Below, piece by piece: positions 13,401 through 26,566 of a stretch of 64,000 bases of DNA. Where the stretch lies: assembly GCA_029379385.1 (NCBI GenBank), contig CM055617.1:8618001-8682000 (forward strand). The letters run 5' to 3'. The stretch's first letter is position 1. Each line of letters opens with the position of its first letter. Under the pieces are notes generated by a model. That model searched no databases. It was not told the DNA's origin and saw only the letters and a list, made by a program, of their open reading frames with translations. Source of the DNA: Quillaja saponaria (lineage: Eukaryota > Streptophyta > Magnoliopsida > Fabales > Quillajaceae). The position numbers and the translations under genes are program-made.

Positions 13401-16400
13401 AAAAAAAGACAAAAGAACAGGTGAATAAAAAAAAAGAATATATATATATATTGCATGTTTGCCTCTCTTTCTGGACCAGGCTGAAGCACACAATTTATAT
13501 TACCATTTTTACATAGGAAACTTGGAAAGCTCTTGTTTATTAGTCCTTTGAAGGTAAGACATGGCCCTTTCAGCCTATTCATTCATTGCATTGTCATTTT
13601 ATACATGAGTTTACTATTGACGTTGTTTAAAAATTTAACCCGATAGTTTACTTTTTAATTCAAATAGTAATTAATATGATCTTAATACCTATATTCATAT
13701 TTATTATTTTAATAGAAACATAATTTGATTTTAATTTACTAAATTTACATAACATATCTGGTTATATTTATATAAGTGCCCCCATTGGAAAAAAAATCAG
13801 AATCCATCTCTGGCGGGGAAGGTGTTACTTAGATTGACTGACCAACAGTAATATCAAGAACCAGAGTTTAGTTATCACATAAATAGCTGTTCTGGAAGGG
13901 TTTGTAGAAAATAACTAGGGTTTAGGCCCTCTAACCAAGTTGACATTAAAATCCGTACCAGAAGCATGATGCATGCATGAGATGATACAATCACTTAAAT
14001 TTCATAAAACTGACTTCAGCATACCTCCATTTCAATAATGTGCTTAATCATTATTTCGGAGGGATCAAGGCCACCTCGCAGAAAATTCACCATAACTTCA
14101 TCCATACGCTTTCTCAAAACAGGAAATCGCTGTAGTTCACTTACCATACAGAGGTGGCTCATCTGAAGAGAGAGGGCTCAATTTACAGATCTAATTAGGG
14201 TATGATGGGGAAGAGAACATTAGAGATGTCATGCAATATAACCCTACCTTTATTAATTCGTCATATATGAACCTTGCACATTGAATGCTGGGGTCTAATA
14301 GCCGATTTATTTGCCTTCTCACAAGAACTTCAAATGGCACCTAAATACATGGAAATCAATATATATAATTATGCTCGAGTTGGGAGAAAAATCTACACAA
14401 ATGAGGAGAACACTTTATAATAGTTAGAAGGTACAAGGAAATTTAATTGAGATCATAGTGTACTTTTAACAGAGAACAAAAATGAAGAGAACAGCAGCAT
14501 GTCATAACCTACTTCTGGTACAAATAATGCTGATCTAGTACCCGTTGCATTCTGTATCGCAGTTCGAACATCATCATCAGTAAAGTCCTCACATGGATCA
14601 ACCTCCTGCAAAGTCATGGCAAATGAAATCATTCTCAATTGATCTAGAACAGTGGAAAATTAATTCACATCGGTCGGAAATTAATTTTAAAAAGTAGACA
14701 TAGGCTGGCATTAAGATAAGTCAAACCTGAATCTAATCAAGACAGAGGAACAAAGTGCTTTTAAGGACATAATGGAAAGATAGATAAATATAAGGCACCT
14801 CTTTAGTTTTATGATGATAAATAGGTCAGAATGTTGACACAAATATCGTCCAGTGTTTTCATTACTGTTCAAACATAACATGGTTCAAATGTTGCATGAG
14901 TACTCGAATTGGGTGGGTATGAAATCCCAAACTTTCTCCAAATGTTTCTTTCATAAAAAAAGAAAATCAACAAAGAAAGAAGGAAAGCACAAAGGAGAGG
15001 CAAGATATGAAAAGTTACCTTTATATACCAGAATAATTTAACTCCAAGTGTCCAATATATTTTTTTAATCTAATAGACATTTTATGCACAACATATTTGC
15101 ATGTATATAGAGACATATACCTCCAAACTTTTCACGAAAATCGACTGAAATATGTAGTGAATTCGTGCTCCGCCAGATAACTCAGATGTTAACATCTCTT
15201 CATTTTTTCCCTCCACCGTAGATGCAAATACTGTTTTGAACAAGACATTGATGATAGCATTAATGATTTTAAAAACAGAATTATATATGGTCTGCTAGAA
15301 AGAAGGAAAAGAGTGCCAGGAGCAAAAGAAAATCCAACTTAGGAACTACTTTACTTACCTTCAGAATATTTTGAAAGAATGTTCAGGAGAAGAGAGCCTT
15401 GACCAGCCTATTGGAGACAAAAAGAGGGATAAAAAGTAATAAGAAATTGGATGATGGATAGATGGGGAACTGGACAAAAGGCCTCTCACAATGGAGAGCA
15501 TCCTCATACCAAGTTGCTCAGGAGGACTGGGATAAGAGATAAATTTAGCACCTAGGTAAATTAGACATCACACTAAGCAGGTGATACTTTGGTAATCAGT
15601 TATGTGTAGCAGAATGCTGAAGCCCTGAAAAACAAATTTAGCAACTAAAGTGAAAATTACTTCCTCTGTCCCAAAACTAGTGTTGATATTTGACACTGCA
15701 CAAATTTTAAGAAAGGAAATACTTGGAGTAGAATTTTCAAGACTAAAAAATTTCACCCTTAAGTTTTAAACCTCAAATTCTTTTAAATTTTCTGGAATTG
15801 GCAAACGGCAGGGTACTGTTGGAAGTTTGATGTAATAAAAGTTTGACTAATTAGAATGGTGACATATATTTTGAGACAAGAAAGCAAGCAACGGTAACAC
15901 CAATTACAGGATGGAGTATATATTAAATCACATGGCGAAGTGTATAATCAGAACTATATACTAAATAAGCACTTAGAACCTTTTACAGTTTCAACTATAA
16001 ATCAAGTACAGCCACAGATAAAGGCCATTGACTCATGGCTAGAAATAGAAACTGCAATTGTTCAAACAGCAACAAAAGAAAAACTGTAGGAACTAATTGA
16101 CAAAATAGCACGTCATACCTTGGACTCAGTGATTTCTCCGTAGCTTGCATGCTCCTTTGCAACGGATACTAGTGCAGTTCTTATGCGAGATTTCAGCTCT
16201 GGAAGTACAGCCTTGATATGTTGCACAAGAATCTGCAAACAGCTGTAGGAGATAAGGCAGGAACTGATGGCGGCATAGATAAATATAATCAGATATTATG
16301 GAACAAAGTTCCATAATTTTAGCTTATTGAACAAAGTTTCATAATTTTATCTTATTTTTACAACTATCTAATAATTTCAGCCCTGGAAGTACAGCCTTGA

Positions 16401-19400
16401 TAATAGCTTCTGCTTTTCCTTTCTTGCATTTACTAATAATTTTAGCTTATTTTTACAACTGTCTAATTTCAAAGATAATATGAAACGAAGTTCTTAGATT
16501 TAACATTTATGGTGTTTATGCATTTGCAAATCTGAATCAGCCATCCCAATAACCGGTCCCTTTCAAATCCTTCAATAACAAGTTTAAGCATCAAAGTTCC
16601 CATCAATACAAATTATTTGCTATTTAACTCGTGCAACTGCAAAATTCTCCCTTTTCTCCTTTGTATCTATCATATTTACAACCTAATCCTATATGTGAAA
16701 AGAATAATCTACAAATCCCAGCCTATGATTAATCTCTTCAAAGCAGATGTTTAAAATTCCCAATACTACCATTTGTTTTTGGTTTTTGCAAGAATTTATT
16801 GAATAATGTGAAACAGGATCTTTCTGCATACATCACAAAAGAAAACAATTTGTAGATGTCATCACTAATAAAAGACAGCAACTGAAGTTTTTCTATGAGA
16901 TATTCTGGAAACCTGTTGCAAAGACCCTACCTGGTTCAATTTCTTTGCCAGTTGAGGAACACCACAGCGATCTGCCAGACTGTTATATACCTATAATAGC
17001 ATGTAAATGGATAAAAAATCCCCAAATTGCATTCACACAAAGCATGAAATGTATCAAGCCACTGTTTAATCTTACAGGACGGCTGCGGAAGAACTTCTCC
17101 TCGGCCAAAATTGCATCCTTTATACTCCGGTTCAGTAGAATATCCTGATTTGATAATACAATATAATTTTACCCAAAGTGAAACAAGCTGGTAATCAATT
17201 ATTAATATCTTCAAGAACAACTGCTTCCAACCAAATATCTATGAAAATATGCTTTCAGAACTGGCAAAAAAAAAAAAGCCAGGCATACAGTAATTCTGAT
17301 GTAACATTTATTAATGTAGTCTGGACTCTAAATCTGGGCTTCAGTGTTACAAGCCAATATGACCCAGGTATACAAGTTGGACAGCACAATGGATCCACTT
17401 CCAGGGAAAGTGATAAACATCAGATACAAACAATATGCCCCCTGGTATATGGTCAACAATTTCTGTATGTTATTTAAAAGGAGTTAAGCTCAACACTGAC
17501 TTCAGGCTAATCAGCTCTATAAATAGGTGACACAGGGTTGGAAAGGATGTCCTCCTTGGAAGCCTGAGGCCAAAGCTATGAACCTTCCTATGGGTCTAGG
17601 AATAAGTGCTCAATAACCAAGTGACGCAGAATAAGATGTCATGCAGGAAGATCAAGGTCCAGCATCAAATATGACATTTTAGTCCAGAACTAGGTGTGCA
17701 CTGCATTCAAAACCCTAATATGCCCAACCAAAATTCCATCTCCAAACTCTAAACACCTATGAAGCATGGAACTGGTGATACAGACAATAGGACATGGACA
17801 ATGCAACATGGACAAATTTAATGAATGAAATAAGAAAACATGTAGGAAAACCTTATTGTCAGCCATGTTACACGATATGGATACAAATACTCTCTTTTAC
17901 ACAAAATACAAATAAAAAATTATCGTTAACCCACTGGCAGATGACACCAAATCAAATAATATAATGGAATAAGTAACATCTTTTTTACAGCAGGGTCAAA
18001 TGATTACCTCCTGACTACGATTAACAACACCAACATAACCAAGACGGAGGGGAATCACTTTTCCAAGTAATAGATTCCGAGCATCAGTACCTCTGTCCAT
18101 AATATCCAACTAAAATCCACAGGTGCCATGCTTTGTCAGAAAATGATAATGACAGAAACAATATAAATGCAATGACAGGGATTAAAGTAGTAGTATATCT
18201 CACCTTTGTGATTATACCTATTGTTCTATTACCTGGCAATGGAGAATGAACACGTAAGAACCAAATGAGATATAAGAATTATTTGATAACTACGTGGGAG
18301 CCGCAGCTCACCATCAGGATCAGCAATTCCTGCCATCTGGAGCGCATCTGAGTTTGCTAAATCGGAGTTTGCTGGTGTAACAGCTAAAATGAGACAGCTT
18401 GGAGTTTTTATGTATAACATGATCATTGTTCTAATCCGTGCTTCAATGTCAGAAGGCTGGTCCCCAACCGGAACCTTTGTTATGCCAGGAAGATCAACAA
18501 GTGTGATATCAAGAACATTTGGTGAAAAAATCTTCAGACGAATCTGCTTGTCTGAGACACCCTTGTTACCTCCTGCTTCTCTATCCGTCTCAGCCTATGG
18601 TCAATTAAGTATGAAGAAAAGAGGGTTATAGGATGGTAGATTATAACAAAAATAATAAAATGCATCACAACAACCAAACAATGAAAATCTTGAAATGAGT
18701 CAAATGACTATTCCTCAAGCAGTCAAGCTAAACAAACAGAATTTTCAACCAAGAAGTAACAAACAAAGTGGAGCAGCAATGATTAGTAAGGAAAGGATAC
18801 TCCCCTAGGCTCATTCAACTATGCCACTTTTATTTTTTACACCAACCATGTAAATTTGTACTTACAAATTTCCATATCAATGACATCAAGTTTCAATGTC
18901 TATTTGCTCAATGCTTAAACAATCAAAACCTTTTCACCTACAAAAACTGATGTTTTGAAAACCGGGCAGCTCACTGAACCTGAAAAGCCAAGGTTCAGAG
19001 ATAAGAGTTAAGACCGGGCTTCAACTGGTGGTAGGACCTGGATTACATTAAATTTAAATTGTTCAAAACTTTATAGGAAAATAAGATTACATGTCAATAA
19101 ACTCTATTGAAAGGTTTTTCATATCCGTGATTCAACAATAACATGACATATAGATGCATTTGTTGTCATTATATATCTATATTCTGATTCTAGATGTACT
19201 TGTAAATTTACATATTCATGAATATTGGTTTGATTTTAGGTAATCTATTATATATTTTATGAAGGGGTGAGAGAACATGGAGTTCTTATAGCCATGGACA
19301 AAGAAAAAAGATAAAAACAGAGTTGGGACACTTATGAAAGTCCTACATTGGTTAAAAACACTAAGGAGGATGGATGTGATTGAATATAAAATAATTCTTC

Positions 19401-20894
19401 AAGGAGTACCACATTACTTAGTAGAACATGAGAAATTATAGGTTGGATTATAAAATGAGCACTACATCCCTAGTTTCATTAGAATTCATTGACGAAAACT
19501 TTACTTTTGAAATTTCAACTTTTTTTTTTTGGTACAATGAATTTTCAACTTTTCTTTTTCACTTGTGGGCAGTGGGATAGAAAGAATCAAATCAACTCAA
19601 CAACACAGAATTCTCATTAAAGTATTTCCTCAAACCCACAAAATCACAAAAAGAATTAAATATATTTTCAATTTTTCCCCATTCCCTGCACTTCATGCTT
19701 TCCCAAAACAGGCCATGATTATCTCAAATTCCAAAAGCTGCATCTATAGGGAAAGATAAGTGCCATGCAGTAAGAATCCCAAATCATGTAGTAGTCTGAA
19801 AATTAAACATTAACCTTGCATGAAGACAAAACTAAACTGTAATCTTTTTTCCCTTTCAGCACCTATAGTCACATCATTGCTACTGCAAATCCCTCAATTT
19901 TACTCGGAAACAGCATATCATGAAATATACTTTTTCTTGTCTTAATGAGAATATTAAGTGCTTTTATATTTGTTTTTTTTAATTAGTCGTCCCTCTCTTA
20001 TTAATTAAGGGAAAAAAAAAAAAAACACTTATCAGATTCTGATGTGAAACCTCAAATGAAAGTTTTCATCATGCTTTTCAGCCAAGTGACAAGAACACAA
20101 AATCTCAAAACATCAAAACTTTCACCAAAAATACTCATCAAACAAACCATTACTATTTTTTTTTTCCAAAGATAGATGGAAATAACAAAAAGAAATAACA
20201 CAAAGTCCTAAATTTCTCACTTAGTCTAGATTTTGTCAACTAGAAGACAGATTAAAAAATGACTGTTTTCACAATGCATAACCAGATTTATTGCCTAATA
20301 TATCCTTCACCAATACCTAATAATCCATATATTAAAAACTTAATGGACCTCACAAAATAAAAGTAAAAGCGCAAATTCTCTTAAAACAAAAAAGAATACC
20401 AACATTTCAGTTCTGTTTCTATGACCTACTATGAAATTCATCCTAAATTCAGAGAGAATTAAACAAATGAGTAAATGGCATGTTCTGCAACACCAACATA
20501 AAAATAGATTAACAAAAAAAATATAAAGTACCTGAATTTCCCTTCTAATCTCAGAAAATTCATAGAACCTCTTCCCAGGCAAGTGAAGGAACTCCCCATA
20601 TTCCTCCTCAGTTCCGTCAGGCTTTCTCTGTATCTGTAATAGCTGCAACACTAATGGCCTTCTAGTACATATATCAGATCCCCTCGGCAAGAAGTCACGG
20701 CCAACAAGAGCCTCAAGGACGCTGGACTTACCACTACTCTGACTGCCAACAACGGCGACTTGAGGAAGCTCTATGGTAGATTGGCTTCCTAGATGAGCGA
20801 AGATATCCTGAAGCTTATTTACTATGGGGATCACAGAAGAACCTAAAGGTGAAGCTAAGGAAGATGAAGTAGTTGCCACTGACTCGTCCGCCAT
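10442..20894 (-). CDS. DRP3: Dynamin-related protein 3 (DRP3A/DRP3B class)
   Basis: Twenty exons, transcript order: 20894-20532, 18594-18312, 18232-18204, 18109-18008, 17144-17076, 16990-16931, 16232-16119, 15407-15359, 15230-15121, 14605-14513, 14340-14248, 14162-14025, 13066-12953, 12835-12740, 12598-12556, 12257-12109, 12011-11865, 11372-11320, 11216-11117 and 10693-10442. They total 2457 nt, 818 aa, all in phase; Arabidopsis DRP3A/B are about 780-810 aa. GTPase motifs: P-loop GSQSSGKS (50-57), DLPG (155-158), TKLD (224-227). The stalk follows ([20 protein letters not shown]). A poorly conserved Ser-rich stretch sits near 560-630, and the GTPase effector domain spans about 651-740 ([20 protein letters not shown]). 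There is no PH or proline-rich domain, as expected for DRP3. Family role: GTP-driven constriction of mitochondria and peroxisomes. Features are mixed between Arabidopsis DRP3A and DRP3B, so no letter is given. The ATG at 20894 has a good context (CCATCCATGGCGG). Confidence 0.95.
16185..16480. repeat. Local duplication: part of DRP3 exon 7 echoed in the adjacent intron
   Basis: Bases 16373-16402 in the intron repeat 16189-16218 of exon 7 with about 27 of 30 identical, sharing the core CTGGAAGTACAGCCTTGATA. Around the echo are repeated blocks of the type AACAAAGTTTCATAATTTTA (near 16300 and 16328) and CTTATTTTTACAACT (near 16351 and 16448). This looks like a chain of small tandem duplications reaching from the exon into the intron. 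The echo is too short to be a spare exon. Confidence 0.7.
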
Positions 20895-22604
20895 GGATGG
20901 ATCCGGGAACACTAGGGTTTTGGAGGTTAGTGAGTAATGTATGACTGGAGTTGGAAGAGTCAAATTGGGTGTGGGGTTTTGGAGTTGAGATTTTTGAGTA
21001 TAGAAGAATTAGAATTCGGAAGGTTTGAGAAATGGAGGATTACTATCTGGGTATTGGAGGAGAGAAGGATGAGCGTCAAATAGGTAGAATCTGGTTCTGC
21101 GTATGACAATTTTTCGGGTGGGTACCCGATCCCAAAAAGAGAATTAGAATCGCAAAAAGTTTTATTCGGAGTAAACTATGATTAAATCACCTCAACCCAA
21201 AAGTTATTCCCAAATTAAAATTTTATCTTTTTTTTTTATATATATATATGCACTCACTTTTTTATTTTATATAATTATCAAATTAAAATTTATCTTCTTT
21301 TTTTCTATCACTTAGAGACACCCACTTTTTTATTTTATTTCGTTTGAAAAAATCAATCAAAAATATAGTTATCAAAAAAATAATGACATGACAATATTAT
21401 TTTTTTACGTTTTTTTCCTGAATTTATCTTCTTTTTTTTATAATTTATAGCATTTAATTGATTATTTCACTAATTAATTATTTAAGATAAATATTAAAAT
21501 ATCAACTAATATGAAAAAAAATTATCTTTTTATTTTTATTATTATATATTATGAGATAAAACTTATGAATTTTGTCAAAAAAACATTTTTTTTCACATAT
21601 TCAAATTAATTTATTTCATGGTAGATAACATCAGAAAATATAGAAAAAATAAATAAAAATTAGCATGTCATTGATATTATGCAATATGTATTTTAAAGAT
21701 TTTGTAAAATAACGAAGGTAAAAATAAAAAATTTATATTCATTTGATGCTCACCAATAAAGAAATCTAAGAGTTTTGAGAAATAACTATGAAAAATGAAA
21801 TATAGAGAAAGAGAAAAAAAAACATTATAATGTATGAAATTTCACATATTACTATTTTTAGGTGATTATATTCAACACTTGTTAGTGAAGTGTCTCAAAT
21901 AATATATAAAACATAAAAAAATAAAATAAAATAAAATAAGTGAATATTTTGAGAATGATTTATAAGTTGAGATTATCAAATAGTAATATTAATTCTTAAT
22001 TTTTTTGTATAGTTTTAGAGGAGTAACATTATGCAAACCCAACTTAACTAATTGTCAACTGCTCGTGAGTTAATCAAGAATTCAATTAGAATTTGGTTTG
22101 TTTTCTAAATAAATTGAGCTTAAATTTTAATTTTGTACTTGTTTAGTAAACAAGCTAAGTTTAAACTTTGTAAAACCAGACTCATTAGCTTATGAACTTG
22201 CCTCGTGTGATATATATCATTAGTATTTCATCTTTGACTGTTCATCTCGTTGTATTTTTATGTAAATATGGTTAAGAAAGTACCATGAAAAAAATGGTGG
22301 TTCAATTCAATGTTGTTTAAAAATAGAAGTTTATCTTAATAAATATATTTACATGAAAAAATATTTATTAATGGTCTGTTTGGATGCAAGGAGTTGGAAT
22401 TGGTAATTAAAATGTTCAATTCAAATTCTCATGTAAGGTGCACATTTTAGAATTTGAATTGAAATTTTCAAATCAATTCCTAAGAATTGAAAAATAATTA
22501 TAGAACATCATATTCAATTTTTATGGGAGAACTCTAAAATTTATAATTATTGAGTACGTATTATTTTTTCCAGTCACTTACTTATGAAGAAAGATGATGT
22601 TATA

Positions 22605-22960
22605 AAGTCAACCACCACCAGTAACAATCTCCTGCCACCCACACCGACCCTTACCCACTGGTAACTTAGTCTACCTACTGTTGGCCACCAACACCGTCAG
22701 TGGTTGACCATCGAAAATGATAACGAGCACCGTCAACCACCAACATAAAAAGATGAAAACCATTATTAGCACCTACAAGAGAAAATGACAACCACTATTG
22801 AAATCTGCTAGAACAATGACAATCATCAATAGAAGTCATCAGAGACGACAACAACCATTGTCAGAGACGACGACAACCAAAGCTAGAAGGCATTAGAGAT
22901 GATGACAACCACTATTAAAAACTACTAGATACGACTACAACCAACCACCACCAAGTAATT
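22605..22960. repeat. Degenerate GACAACCA minisatellite inside a TE-like segment
   Basis: Variants of a roughly 25-40-bp unit built around GACAACCACTATT and AGAGACGACGACAACC repeat many times, making a relatively GC-rich island in AT-rich DNA. The left flank near 22376 (GGTCTGTTTGGATGCA) and the right flank near 22990-23005 (TGTCTAAATGCAGCG) have weak inverted similarity. This suggests a PIF/Harbinger-type non-autonomous element carrying the minisatellite, but I found no convincing target-site duplication. Confidence 0.5.
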
Positions 22961-23535
22961 AAACACAATTCATGTTTTATAATTTCAATTTAATGTCTAA
23001 ATGCAGCGTAAGAGTGTTTTGATTTGGTGGTTATTTACCTTGTTTACTTTACTTTTTAAATTGATTCGGTTTTGATCCTTATGAATATTTTTTATTTATT
23101 AAATATCTTTTTAACAAACTTGGGCTTGTGAACTTCAACAAACACAAACCGAGCCCGAACTCTACAAAATCTAACGAACTGAGTGAGTTTTACCCAAACT
23201 TGACTTGTTTATGCCCTTAATTTCATGTAGCTTAAGAAGATGTCAAATATATTATCTATTATATAAATTTCGGTTCCCATGCAATGGATGGGTTATTTTA
23301 TATTTAATTTAATAACTTTAGTAAAATTAATTTATAAAACAAAAAAAAATTATATACTTAATTCACATCGATACAAAAACTTGTGAATTATTTTTCACAT
23401 CCAAAAGTAAAAGTTGCTCAACTTATGTTTTTCCTTTAAAAAACTATGGTTTCTTTACTTTGTAGCTCCACCGTATCCCATTTCATGGTAAAATGAAAAT
23501 AAACAAATAAAAAAAAAGTGAAATGAGCGAAGTGG

Positions 23536-23650
23536 CACGTGATTGGGGCTTTAAACCGCGTAGGTCTGACGAATAGCCTATAGACACATATTCAATCATC
23601 CGGCCAATTAGTTTGACCTCTCCTGGTAACCACTCGGTTTTGCTATAAAT
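23536..23650 (+). promoter_or_regulatory. Likely core promoter of the CHCH gene (G-box, TATA)
   Basis: CACGTG at 23536-23541 is followed directly by ATTGG, an inverted CCAAT. TATAAAT at 23644-23650 lies 93 bases before the ATG at 23743. The order G-box, CCAAT, TATA, start is a normal plant promoter layout. The assignment rests on motifs and position only. Confidence 0.45.
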
Positions 23651-23742
23651 TCAACATTTTCAGGGTTTTGGGTTTTATTCGCAAAGCATATCCATCTAGA
23701 CTATTCCTGGTTAAATCAGTTCACCGCCGTCGACAAAAACAA

Positions 23743-26444
23743 TGGCTCGCCGTAGCTCCGGTGGTAAGCTCTCGATCTCATCTGGACCAATTTTACAGCT
23801 TTAAGATCTATTTAGTCATCATTTCTTCAATGATTTCTAGGGTTTCGTTTGCCCCTATTGATTTATGTTTGGGAGCTGAGAAATTTTAGGGAAATAAATG
23901 AATTTGGAACGTTTTAGGTTGCTATATTTGTATAAAAAGAATAATGTATGGAGCTTGATCTAATACTTGTGCGTTCTGTTGACCAAGAGCTTTAGTATTC
24001 TTTCCCAGATAATAGGAAATTGTTTGTATTTTGTTTTTGTGATTTTTCTTTATTTTCTCTAGGATCAGTATACGAAAAGGCTCTAGATCTATGAGAAATC
24101 GTGAAAATTAAGAGCATGTTGAACATTAAATATGTTTAAGGTAACCTAGATTAAATATATTCAGGGGCGATTAGGAATTATTCTTTGACGTTTGTGCACT
24201 TCTTATTGGTGTATATTTGGATTTGGTTGTGCGTGTGGGTGATATTCAGATTGAGCTTGGGGGAGGAATTGCGTGATAATTAACAGTTTTGAAAGCAACT
24301 GTGTTGGTCTGACACGGGTCAAATACATGTTCTATATGTTTATTTGATATGGTCATATGTCCAAATTTTGGTTATGAGGAAGACTGTTTCTGTTTATATA
24401 CATTCCACCACTTTTGCATGAGGGTCTTAAAATTTATTGTTAACCCGTGTTGTTTGGACATGCTTAAAAGTTCATATTGGCATGTGTCCAATGGGTTTTA
24501 ATTTTCTTCAATGTTTGATTTAAAGTGTTAGAATGTCATTCCTACATCCAGTTATACTTTTCTGCCCTCATTCTTTGTTCATTTTTTGATGCTATCCTTT
24601 TGAGTTGCACATTTTATCTTTCTGGCTTTGGAGACTAAATAAATTTGTTTACAATAGGATTTTGAGATGCACATGTAAACTGTAAATATGAGCCTGATGA
24701 CATGATATGGTGTTACTATATGGTATGCAGTGATAAACTTATGTAGTGTAACTACACAAAACACGAACGTTGGAGGTCAATGTGTTTGTTGAGTGTTGCT
24801 GCTTCTGATTATGTAATTAAAATGGTAAAATTATCTGCCAGATGTTGTAATTTTCTTTGCCTGAGGTAGGTTTAGTTCAAAGAATGAGTGTGGTTATGGA
24901 AGTGGTGTGGGTTTAGAACTTGGTTGATTTCTTTTCAGCTTGTCAAGTGGCGATGATATTCACATTAGTCTAACTAGAGAAATCATTTTATCATGACTTT
25001 TTAAGAAATAAGTTCTTGCATGAAATATTTTAAATTTCATCCCAAAGTCATGTTATTTCTAGGTAAATGATTCTCTATGCTACTCTTCCCTCTACAGGAA
25101 GATCTTCTCGTGCAGCCCCTCGTCACGCACCAGCGCGTAACCCCCCTCAGCCAGGTATTCATAAGAAGTGGCTGCTCTTCGCTTATAGTTTTCAAAGTCT
25201 TTAGATGGCAAAATGTTGTTTCTCTTGAATTGTGCTTCATGTGATTCTGTTTTTGCCTGTTGCCTAAAAACCATGACATAAATTGATATTATTTCTCATC
25301 AGTAACTGTTGTCTTGATGCAGTTCACCATGCTTCTCCTCCAGCTCCTGCTCAAAGTGGCGGTGGTGGATCTTTGCTTGGTGGAATTGGTTCAACTATAG
25401 CTCAGGGTAAGAAGGAAGATTATTATTCCTTTTGGTGATCACATGGATGCTTAATAGAAATCGATATATGCTCATCTACAATTCTCTTAAGATATTGAAC
25501 CTTTAAGCTTTTCTTCTTTTGTTTTAGGCATGGCCTTTGGTACTGGTAGTGCTGTGGCACACAGGGCTGTGGATGCTGTAATGGGCCCTCGTACCATTCA
25601 GCATGAAACGGTGGTCTCTGAGGCTGCTTCTGCTGCCCCTGCACCAACTGCTAATAGTTTTGGTGGCTCTGATGGATGTGGTGTCCATACAAAGGCATTC
25701 CAAGATGTATGCAACTCCTTTTCTCAAATTGTTTGTTTATGATTATTTTCTATGATATTGTGGATTTGGAATGGATTGAAAATGTCTGTCAGTATCTGTT
25801 GTATTGTCCCTCTGCCTGTTGCATTACGAATACGAGCATTTAAAGCACATGGTAGGAATACATGGTAGAAAAGGTTTCTGTATAGGACACATTAATGTTA
25901 TCCTACTTCACATTTGCATTTAATCTTAGGGAAGGCTGTGGAGTTCTGAACAAATCAAATTTGTAGAAAACCTATTGTAACTATATATGTATATTACTTA
26001 TCTATAATTAAAAATAAATCTGCCAACCTGCTGTGACTTTATTTTGAAGAATTTATTTGTCTCCACTCTTCATTGCTTGCTTGTGACATATCATGTATTG
26101 CGTCTGTGTCTGTTATCCATGCATAATGTGTCACATGTTAGTAAAATTGATTGAAACCATCTTAACATGTTTTATTTTTAGCTACTGACATCTTATTATA
26201 CAAGTTAGTCTTTCTTGTGTATTTGTCTTCGTGTATTTGCTTCTGTGGTGTAATGGAATACTTTTTGCTACTAATAGGATATGGAATTTGAAACTTTTTG
26301 AATTGAATCTGGCTTGAGGGCTGATAATATTTGTTTATTGAAATGCAGTGCCTGAACACCTCTGGGAATGACATCAGCAAGTGCCAGTTCTACATGGATA
26401 TGCTGTCAGAGTGTAGGAGAAACTCTGGCATGTTGAATGCATAG
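23743..26444 (+). CDS. Twin CX9C mitochondrial protein (CHCHD2/CHCHD10-like)
   Basis: Five exons: 23743-23764, 25098-25154, 25323-25406, 25528-25706 and 26349-26444, giving 438 nt and 145 aa, all in phase. The N-terminus is Arg/Ser/Ala/Pro-rich (MARRSSGGRSSRAAPRHAPA), as in mitochondrial proteins of this family. A glycine/alanine-rich, weakly hydrophobic stretch spans about 44-73. The CHCH domain has C105-x9-C115 and C126-x9-C136, the pair of helices joined by two disulfides that Mia40 introduces in the intermembrane space. Plant relatives are the At5g64400/At5g09570 proteins; animal CHCHD2/10 associate with MICOS and respiration. The function in this plant is inferred. The first intron is 1.3 kb. 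An AATAAA lies 117 bases after the stop. Confidence 0.93.
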
Positions 26445-26560
26445 AATGCTCCAGTGCTTTGCTCTTCAATTGGATTTTAGCTTTAAACTTTGCATGTTCA
26501 TCCTTATCACGACACTAATGATGGTGAAAAATCATACTTATGTGGTTAGGTATTGGTGTC

Positions 26561-26566
26561 AATAAA
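26561..26566 (+). terminator. Putative polyadenylation signal of the CHCH gene
   Basis: AATAAA on the coding strand, 117 nt after the TAG stop, in a T-rich context. Plant poly(A) signals are loose, so this is the best candidate rather than a proven site. Confidence 0.4.

Larger units (their letters stand above)
20895..23742. other. Intergenic region between divergent DRP3 and CHCH genes
   Basis: It should contain both promoters. The DRP3 leader probably occupies 20895-21100. From 21170 to 22370 the sequence is AT-rich without a credible open frame. Bases 22376-23000 look transposon-derived and hold a minisatellite (listed separately). Bases 23118-23220 contain old repeat-like sequence (pattern AACAAACACAAACCGAGCCC). 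The CHCH promoter elements lie in the last 220 bases. Confidence 0.6.

Noticed and set aside
20895..20963. N-terminal extension of DRP3 (upstream in-frame codons)
   Set aside because: The extension would begin at a TTG, and no upstream ATG is in frame. The ATG at 20894 has a good context and matches the family N-terminus.
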